Positions 1-4,221 of a stretch of 5,506 nt of DNA are shown in pieces. The translations under genes and the position numbers were made by a program. Numbering within the stretch: the first letter of the stretch is position 1; the number at the start of each line of letters is the position of its first letter. The DNA is from Anaerolineae bacterium (GTDB lineage: Bacteria > Chloroflexota > Anaerolineae > Aggregatilineales > UBA3940), in assembly GCA_016926985.1 (NCBI GenBank), contig JAFGNO010000237.1, positions 1 to 5,506 of the forward strand. Reading direction: 5' to 3'. The notes beneath the pieces were generated by a model. That model was not told where the DNA came from. It did no database searches and saw only the letters and a program-made list of their open reading frames with translations.

Positions 1-1087
1 CTGGCTGGATGAGCCGCTGTGGGAAGGCAGCACCATCGACGGTGTTCCGGAAATCGATACAATCGTGATCCGGCTGGTCGAGGAGTGGGGCACCCGCCTG
101 GCGACCTTCCAGGCCGGTGACGCGGATATGATCGACCCCGAGCTGGCGTTCTCCGCCCAGATCGACCCGATGGTCAAGGAGTGGATCGACTACTCCACCG
201 GTGAGGTGACTATCCACAACCCGAATGGCATCTTCCGGATGTACCAGTACCTGCCGGCGGCCAACTCCACCGATATGTTCTTTAACTTCAACATCTCGAC
301 GGAGGGTGGCAACTCGTGGATCGGCTCCGGGCAGCTTGATGGGCGCGGAATCCCACCCGACTTCTTCTCGGATATCCACATCCGGAAAGCCTTCAACTAC
401 TGCTTTGACCGGGACACCTTCATCCGCGACGTCCGTCAGGGTGAGGCGATCCCGCGCCGCGGCCCGATCATCGAGGGCATGCTGGGCTATGAGGAAGATT
501 CCTTCATCTATCCCTATGACCTCAATCTGTGCGCGCAGGAGTTTGAGCTGGCCTGGGATGGCGCAGTCTGGGAGAACGGCTTTACCATCACGCTGGCGCA
601 CAACACCGGCAACGACAGCCGCCGGATCGCGATGGAGATCCTCAAGGCTAACATCGAGAGCATCAATCCGGGCTTCCAGGTGATCGTTGCCAACATGCCG
701 TGGCCGACCTACCTGGCCGAGCGTCGCGCGGGCCGCTTCCCGATCCACCAGACCGGCTGGATCGCGGACTTCGCCCACCCGCACAACTGGGTGGTGCCCT
801 ATATGACCTGCAACGGCGACTTCTCCGGGCGCCAGTACTTCCCGGAGGAACTGTGCCTGCCCTGGGAGGATCTCATCAACCAGGCAGTCCGCGAGCAGGA
901 CCCGGCTGCCGCGCACGAGTTGTACGCGCAGCTCCAGGCCGAGGCGATGGAAGAGGCTATCGACATCTTCGCCTTCCAGCCCACGGATCGTGACTACATG
1001 CAGCTCTGGGTACAGGGTTACTACTACAGCCCGTTCACGGGCAACAGCGCGCCGTACTATCCGGCGTTGAGCAAAGTAGAACCCTAG
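1..1087 (+). CDS. ABC transporter family 5 solute-binding protein, C-terminal part (5' end outside window)
   Basis: Extracellular binding protein of an oligopeptide/dipeptide-type ABC importer (SBP_bac_5, DppA/OppA-like), which captures the ligand and delivers it to the membrane permeases. The reading frame is open from base 2, so the gene begins left of the window; the GTG at 65 is an internal valine codon, not a start. About 361 residues are visible, against roughly 500-600 for the family, so the signal peptide/lipobox and the first lobe are missing. Family hallmarks, numbered from base 2: IRKAFNYCFDRDTFI (about 127-141), a GPI..GM..Y segment (about 154-163), TGNDSRRIAMEILK (about 202-215), and GWIADFAHPHNW (about 252-263), the counterpart of the usual GW.ADYPDP motif. 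It ends with a Tyr-rich tail and a TAG stop. Two permease genes follow on the same strand. The ligand cannot be told from sequence; peptides are only the default for the family, and sugars, nickel or opines are also known. Confidence 0.93.
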   Translation, partial: WLDEPLWEGSTIDGVPEIDTIVIRLVEEWGTRLATFQAGDADMIDPELAFSAQIDPMVKEWIDYSTGEVTIHNPNGIFRMYQYLPAANSTDMFFNFNISTEGGNSWIGSGQLDGRGIPPDFFSDIHIRKAFNYCFDRDTFIRDVRQGEAIPRRGPIIEGMLGYEEDSFIYPYDLNLCAQEFELAWDGAVWENGFTITLAHNTGNDSRRIAMEILKANIESINPGFQVIVANMPWPTYLAERRAGRFPIHQTGWIADFAHPHNWVVPYMTCNGDFSGRQYFPEELCLPWEDLINQAVREQDPAAAHELYAQLQAEAMEEAIDIFAFQPTDRDYMQLWVQGYYYSPFTGNSAPYYPALSKVEP

Positions 1088-1099
1088 GCTTGTAAGCGC

Positions 1100-1115
1100 G
1101 CCTGGTAAAACAGGC
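1100..1115 (+). repeat. Small inverted repeat 1 in binding-protein/permease gap
   Basis: GCCTG (1100-1104) and CAGGC (1111-1115) form a perfect 5-bp stem with a 6-nt loop GTAAAA. It begins 12 nt after the stop codon of the binding protein gene. It has no T-run and is weak alone, but it is the first of four adjacent stem-loops. Confidence 0.45.
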
Positions 1116-1121
1116 AGCAAA

Positions 1122-1150
1122 CTGGATGGGCGCCACGTGTGCCCATCCAG
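1122..1150 (+). promoter_or_regulatory. Strong stem-loop between binding protein and permease genes
   Basis: CTGGATGGGC (1122-1131) and GCCCATCCAG (1141-1150) are perfect 10-bp inverted repeats around a 9-nt loop. No T-run follows (ACCCCCTGC), so this is not a standard intrinsic terminator. In other binding-protein-dependent transport operons, such as malE-malF, stem-loops at this place protect the upstream message from 3' exonucleases and let the binding protein be made in excess over the permeases. That role here is inferred from position; a partial terminator is the alternative. Confidence 0.7.
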
Positions 1151-1153
1151 ACC

Positions 1154-1169
1154 CCCTGCTTAAACAGGG
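1154..1169 (+). repeat. Small inverted repeat 3 in binding-protein/permease gap
   Basis: CCCTG (1154-1158) and CAGGG (1165-1169) form a 5-bp stem with a CTTAAA loop. Both arms recur in the next repeat (1172-1187), so the two hairpins can exchange partners. Confidence 0.45.
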
Positions 1170-1171
1170 AC

Positions 1172-1187
1172 CCCTGCCTTGGCAGGG
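1172..1187 (+). promoter_or_regulatory. Stem-loop immediately upstream of permease ribosome binding site
   Basis: CCCTGCC (1172-1178) and GGCAGGG (1181-1187) are perfect inverted arms; sterically a 6-bp stem with a CTTG loop is expected. It ends 3 nt before the Shine-Dalgarno AAGGAG at 1191-1196. It could mark the mRNA 5' boundary left by processing or influence ribosome access. No T-run follows. Confidence 0.5.
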
Positions 1188-1190
1188 TTG

Positions 1191-1196
1191 AAGGAG
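1191..1196 (+). promoter_or_regulatory. Ribosome binding site of the DppB-type permease
   Basis: AAGGAG sits 9 nt before the ATG at 1206. It fixes the start there rather than at the in-frame TTG at 1179, which lies inside the hairpin loop, has no ribosome binding site, and would add nine non-conserved residues. Confidence 0.85.
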
Positions 1197-1205
1197 TTAT
1201 CGACT

Positions 1206-2291
1206 ATGGTCAATTACATCATCCGTCGTTTATTGCTGTTCCCGCTGATCCTGTTCGGGGTCACGCTGCTGATCTTTGGCATGCTGTCCCTGCTCAGCCC
1301 TTATGAACGCCTGAGCCTCTATCTGCCCGACAGGCCGGAGCACGGGAGTATCGACAACCTGATAGAACTCTATGGACTCAACGACCCCATTCCAGTGCAG
1401 TATGCGCGCTGGATGCTGGGTGACGACTACCTGGGTCTCTATCCGGAAGGGATAACCTCGCCCAATCCAAGCCGGGGTGTGCTGCGCGGCGACCTGGGAT
1501 TCTCGTTCCGGGGTCACCAGCCGGTTGGGCAGGCCATTCTCCAGTACCTGCCGGCCACGCTGGAACTGACCATCTGGGCGATTGTGCCGCTGTTGTTCAT
1601 CGGCATCCAGCTGGGCGTCTGGTCGGCGGTGAACCACAACAAGCCGGTTGACCATATCCTGCGGGTGTTCAGCATCACCGGCTGGTCGTTCCCAACCTAT
1701 GTGTTTGGCCTGATGGTGCTGATGATCTTCTACGCCAAGCTGGACTGGTTCCCGGCGGGACGGCTGTCGGAATGGGCAACGCGCGTGGTGCTGGATACGA
1801 CTGCCTTCACCCAGTATACAAAGATGAATACTTTTGACGCCCTGCTGAATGGTCGTTTTGATATCTTCATCGACTCGCTGCGCCACCTGATCCTGCCGGT
1901 GATCACGCTCTCCTACCTGTGGTGGGCGCAGATTCTGCGGGTGACCCGCTCCTCGATGCTGGAGGCGCTGCGCCAGGACTACGTGACCACTGCCCGCGCC
2001 AAGGGGCTTTCAGAGCGCGTGGTTATCAACCGGCACGTGCGGCGGAACGCCCTGATCCCGGTCGCGACAATCAGCGGGCTGGTGGTGATCGGGCTGATGA
2101 GCGGGGTGGTGATCACCGAGACGGTGTTTAACTATCGAGGACTGGGCTGGTTTTTTGCCGACGCTGCGCTGCACCTGGATGTGATCTCGGTGCTGGGCTT
2201 CACGCTGTTCTATGCCACGCTGGTTGTGCTGGGGAACCTGGTGGCCGATATCACCTATGCCTTCCTGGATCCACGAGTGAGGTACTCATGA
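1206..2291 (+). CDS. ABC transporter permease, DppB/OppB-type
   Basis: Inner-membrane permease subunit (BPD_transp_1) of a peptide-type ABC importer; it forms half of the transmembrane channel with the next gene product. The product is 361 residues. Residues 1-30 are the typical DppB start (MVNYIIRRLL followed by TM1). A soluble segment of about 85 residues comes next, with LYGLNDPIPVQYARW (55-69) and GDLGFSFR (95-102). Further hydrophobic segments lie at about 117-139, 160-177, 225-245, 287-305 and 325-348. The cytoplasmic EAA-type loop that docks on the ATPase is clear at about 251-285: DYVTTARAKGLSERVV, then NRHVRRNALIP. The C-terminus YAFLDPRVRYS is also typical. The stretch at 190-222 between TM segments is longer than in E. 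coli DppB. The gene lies 118 nt after the binding protein and overlaps the next permease by 4 nt. Family assignment is firm; substrate is unknown. Confidence 0.95.
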   Translation: MVNYIIRRLLLFPLILFGVTLLIFGMLSLLSPYERLSLYLPDRPEHGSIDNLIELYGLNDPIPVQYARWMLGDDYLGLYPEGITSPNPSRGVLRGDLGFSFRGHQPVGQAILQYLPATLELTIWAIVPLLFIGIQLGVWSAVNHNKPVDHILRVFSITGWSFPTYVFGLMVLMIFYAKLDWFPAGRLSEWATRVVLDTTAFTQYTKMNTFDALLNGRFDIFIDSLRHLILPVITLSYLWWAQILRVTRSSMLEALRQDYVTTARAKGLSERVVINRHVRRNALIPVATISGLVVIGLMSGVVITETVFNYRGLGWFFADAALHLDVISVLGFTLFYATLVVLGNLVADITYAFLDPRVRYS

Positions 2292-3256
2292 GCGAGTCAT
2301 CAACCCAACCCACCGCGCTGGCAAAGGAAGCCAGCCCTGAGGCCAGGCCAAAGAGCCGTTTTTACGTGGACGACCGCACCCGGTTTGTCATCAAACAGAT
2401 GCTGACCCGGCCAACCTCGCTGGCAGGCCTGATCATCATCCTGGGATTTGTGTTGGTTGCGGTGCTGGCCCCGGTGCTGGCTCCGCCTGCCAATCCCGCT
2501 GACCCCTGGCAGATCCCGCACGATGGGTACAGCGCTGAGCCCAGCCTGCCCAGTGAAGAACATCCTTTTGGCACCACGCAGGGCCAGTATGATGTGTACT
2601 ACGGCGTGATCTGGGGGACGCGGACCGCGTTCCGTGTGGGGCTGATCATCACCGGAGCAACCATGCTCATTGGCCTGACTGTCGGCTCGCTGGCTGCCTA
2701 TTATGGGGGGATCCTGGACGATATCCTGATGCGGGTCGTGGAAATTGTGCAGGCCTTTCCGTTTCTGCTGGCGGCGCTGACCCTGGCCTCCATCCTGCGA
2801 TCCCGGATCGGGATCGGGCTGGTGGCCGGGATGATTGCGTTGATCGCGTTTGGCTGGCCGACCTACGCCCGGCTGATACGCGGGGATATCCTGGTGGTGA
2901 AACAGCAGGACTATGTCACGGCGGCACGGGCGCTGGGCGCCCGCGACAGCCGGATCCTGATCCGTCATATCCTGCCCAATGCCATCTTCCCGACATTGGT
3001 GATCGCCTCGATGGACATCGGGTCCTATGTGCTGAACTTTGCAGCGCTGAGCTTCCTGGGGCTGGGCGCGGAGCCGGGATATGCCGACTGGGGGCAGATG
3101 ATCAGCTTTGCGAGGAACTGGATCCCCGCGCTGGCACGCTACCCACACATCCTGATGTACCCGGGGATTGCGATCCTCCTGTTTGTGATGGGCTGGAACC
3201 TGGTCGGTGATGCTTTTAGAGATATTATCGACCCACGGTTAGCCGGATCACGCTAA
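2288..3256 (+). CDS. ABC transporter permease, DppC/OppC-type
   Basis: Second inner-membrane permease of the importer, 322 residues. The ATG at 2288 shares ATGA with the stop of the upstream gene, with GAGG at 2279-2282 as ribosome binding site, so translation is probably coupled and yields equal amounts of the two permeases. Layout: a charged cytoplasmic N-terminal tail (1-44) as in the OppC_N domain, TM1 at about 45-65, and a periplasmic segment with HPFGTTQGQYDVYYGVIWG (92-110), where many homologues have HP.GTD..GRD. The transport domain follows with helices at about 115-138, 152-170 and 174-193. The EAA loop is DYVTAARALGARDSRILIRH (208-227), then ILPN. The family signature FLGLG (256-260) with DWGQMI (267-272) follows, and the C-terminus is GDAFRDIIDPRL (307-318). 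No ATPase gene follows. Family assignment is firm. Confidence 0.95.
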   Translation: MSESSTQPTALAKEASPEARPKSRFYVDDRTRFVIKQMLTRPTSLAGLIIILGFVLVAVLAPVLAPPANPADPWQIPHDGYSAEPSLPSEEHPFGTTQGQYDVYYGVIWGTRTAFRVGLIITGATMLIGLTVGSLAAYYGGILDDILMRVVEIVQAFPFLLAALTLASILRSRIGIGLVAGMIALIAFGWPTYARLIRGDILVVKQQDYVTAARALGARDSRILIRHILPNAIFPTLVIASMDIGSYVLNFAALSFLGLGAEPGYADWGQMISFARNWIPALARYPHILMYPGIAILLFVMGWNLVGDAFRDIIDPRLAGSR

Positions 3257-3384
3257 GCGGGTACGTACCAACCTGTAAGTGGGGAGGCACTCAACCCGGC
3301 TCAATCTGGAAACAAACCCGGTTATTACGGCATCGAATGAGGGTACGGTGAAGTATTGGTAGGAATAGGAAAAGGAAAATTATC
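3257..3384 (+). other. 128-nt gap between permease and small gene; no terminator seen
   Basis: There is no stem-loop with a T-run, so the transporter transcript may read on into the 78-codon gene. The gap contains a perfect 10-bp palindrome GGTACGTACC (3260-3269), a 7-bp direct repeat AACCCGG (3293-3299 and 3315-3321), and a second GGGTACG (3259-3265 and 3341-3347). A purine-rich stretch with AAAGGA (3371-3376) is the ribosome binding site of the next gene. I could not find a convincing -35/-10 pair. Confidence 0.5.
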
Positions 3385-3621
3385 ATGCGTGAGGAAGAAC
3401 TCAGCCGGCGGGTAACCATCAAACTGCTGCACAGGATGTTGGCGACTCCCCCGCGGCAGCGGACCACAATGGATAGGGAATTTATCAGGTTCCTGATAGA
3501 CTACGAGTCAACCAGGAAGCAGCGCTGGTTAAAACAGCATATGGAAGGGCAGTGGAATACCATTCACTCGCGATATGTGCGGCAGTTTGAGCACTGGCTG
3601 GCATTGTTTGCCGTGCGGTGA
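3385..3621 (+). CDS. Small basic hypothetical protein, 78 aa
   Basis: I do not recognise this protein. The ATG at 3385 has AAAGGA 8 nt upstream, and a strong terminator follows the stop by about 33 nt, both favouring a real gene. The product is soluble, without signal peptide or membrane segment, and clearly basic (13 Arg and 3 Lys against 9 Asp/Glu). It is likely mostly helical: 1-20 (MREEELSRRVTIKLLHRMLA), a PPRQR break at 22-26, then about 29-75 with aromatic residues W48, W57, Y64, F68 and W71. The Arg-rich, Trp-containing helices would suit binding of nucleic acid or a partner protein, but that is a guess. It lies where ATPase genes would often be found and is probably the last gene of the transporter transcript, though it may have its own promoter. 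No competing frame on either strand looks better. Confidence 0.6.
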   Translation: MREEELSRRVTIKLLHRMLATPPRQRTTMDREFIRFLIDYESTRKQRWLKQHMEGQWNTIHSRYVRQFEHWLALFAVR

Positions 3622-3653
3622 GGATGCCCCCACCTATACTCTTGAGAAAACAC

Positions 3654-3680
3654 AATCTCCCCGTGCAGGGGAGATTTTTT
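3654..3680 (+). terminator. Rho-independent terminator
   Basis: AATCTCCCC (3654-3662) and GGGGAGATT (3668-3676) form a perfect 9-bp stem with a 5-nt loop GTGCA. The last two T of the stem run on into TTTT (3677-3680), giving six T in a row. This ends the 78-codon gene and probably the transporter operon. On the minus strand the same stem is followed by GTGTTTTC, so it may also weakly stop transcription coming from the opposite side. Confidence 0.93.
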
Positions 3681-3692
3681 GACTCTGGCCTT

Positions 3693-3708
3693 AGCCTGTT
3701 TTCAGGTT
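3693..3708 (-). repeat. Small stem-loop over the stop codon of the minus-strand small gene
   Basis: On the minus strand AACCTG-AAAA-CAGGCT folds into a 6-bp stem (one G-U pair) with a 4-nt loop, overlapping the TAA at 3707-3709. No T-run follows. It lies 13 nt from the strong terminator stem and may help define the 3' end of the minus-strand transcript. Confidence 0.35.
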
Positions 3709-3964
3709 ATGCTTCTCGCGATGGCTGGAGCCGGACCTCAATCAGGAGCAGACCGAGGTTATAGAGCGTGTTTAATATCCCATGCAGCGCGGCCTGATCA
3801 GTCACCTCTCCCCGAAGGGTGGTGACAGCCAGCCGGGTTGATGACAGGTCAGTGGTGATCTTCATCCCGCTGAACCAGTCTTCCCAGTTGGCCTCAAGCC
3901 GTCCCTGCACAACGATCCTGTAGGTTGCTGAATCCTTCATTGTGAGATTACTGCTGGTCACCAA
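3707..3964 (-). CDS. Small conserved-looking protein paired with the MalT-type regulator, 77-85 aa
   Basis: Function unknown. The product has a TYRIVVQGRLEANWEDWF segment (residues 14-31) followed by SGM, a variable middle (35-51), then GEVTDQAALHGILNTLYNLG (52-71) and a hydrophobic strand LLLIEVRLQ. From memory, small proteins with this VQG...W.DWF...DQAALHG..., ending in a hydrophobic strand, are frequent in Chloroflexota, often near regulators; this was not checked by search. The alternating pattern suggests a compact alpha/beta domain. No signal peptide or membrane segment is seen. The start is uncertain: TTG at 3964 (8 nt after GGGAGGG) or the adjacent GTG at 3961 has the ribosome binding site, while the ATG at 3940, giving 77 aa, begins closer to the conserved part but lacks one. 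It lies downstream of the regulator on the same strand, 257 nt apart, and converges on the transporter operon. Confidence 0.75.
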   Translation of the reverse strand: MVTSSNLTMKDSATYRIVVQGRLEANWEDWFSGMKITTDLSSTRLAVTTLRGEVTDQAALHGILNTLYNLGLLLIEVRLQPSREA

Positions 3965-3972
3965 GATTCATA

Positions 3973-3979
3973 CCCTCCC
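3973..3979 (-). promoter_or_regulatory. Ribosome binding site of the 85-codon minus-strand gene
   Basis: On the minus strand this reads GGGAGGG, 8 nt before the TTG at 3964 and 11 nt before the GTG at 3961. It is only 1 nt from an out-of-frame ATG (3971), which opens just seven codons. It supports a non-ATG start. Confidence 0.55.
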
Positions 3980-4013
3980 AACCGCCAAGGAGATCACTGT
4001 GCAGAGACGGCGC

Positions 4014-4059
4014 GTGTTTCGCGGCGTGTTTAACCTGAGATAAAGGTTTTGCGAAACAC
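4014..4059 (-). repeat. Nested inverted repeat upstream of the small minus-strand gene
   Basis: GTGTTTCGC (4014-4022) and GCGAAACAC (4051-4059) are perfect 9-bp inverted arms, 28 nt apart. Inside them AACCT (4032-4036) and AGGTT (4044-4048) form a second stem around GAGATAA. GCGTGTTT also occurs as a direct repeat (4012-4019 and 4024-4031). It could be a leader RNA structure for the small gene, an operator, or a remnant of a terminator; there is no T-run. Confidence 0.55.
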
Positions 4060-4221
4060 TCAAGGAGTTGAGCCCAAGACTGATATGGGCCTACTTGAAC
4101 CCAACTGTACCAATGTGAATAGGCCACTCTAACGATGCTTCTAAAATTCACTATAGTCGAACTTGGATGGGGAAGGAGTACCCGAAGGTAGTAACAGCGG
4201 GTAATTTCACCGGGCAGGGTG

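Larger units (their letters stand above)
3965..4221 (-). other. 257-nt gap between regulator and small gene, rich in short dyads
   Basis: No convincing gene is present; the one long reading frame here is probably chance. It looks more AT-rich than the flanking genes. It holds a 9-bp inverted repeat (4014-4022 with 4051-4059), a nested 5-bp one (4032-4036 with 4044-4048), CTCAA-GGAG-TTGAG (4059-4072), two TTG-N4-CAA boxes (4068-4077 and 4095-4104), and TACCCG...CGGGTA (4179-4184 with 4198-4203) just after the regulator. No clear sigma-70 promoter or T-run terminator was found. Confidence 0.5.

Noticed and set aside
1179..1205. Upstream TTG start for the DppB-type permease
   Set aside because: It lies in a hairpin loop without a ribosome binding site, while AAGGAG serves the ATG at 1206 and the family N-terminus begins there.
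1230..1886. Minus-strand open frame of 218 codons opposite the DppB-type permease
   Set aside because: Same reason: a shadow of a well-supported gene, with a Gln/His/Arg-rich composition and no motifs.
2300..3148. Long minus-strand open frame of 282 codons opposite the DppC-type permease
   Set aside because: It is antisense to a clearly recognisable permease. Its translation is Gln-, Arg-, Pro- and His-rich low-quality sequence, typical of a shadow frame in GC-rich DNA.
3293..3347. Short direct repeats AACCCGG and GGGTACG, possibly a CRISPR-like or iteron array
   Set aside because: There are only two copies of each 7-mer with no regular spacing, which is compatible with chance.
4179..4203. 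TACCCG...CGGGTA as terminator of the regulator gene
   Set aside because: The stem is only 6 bp with a 13-nt loop and no T-run follows on the minus strand, so it is noted only as part of the gap description.
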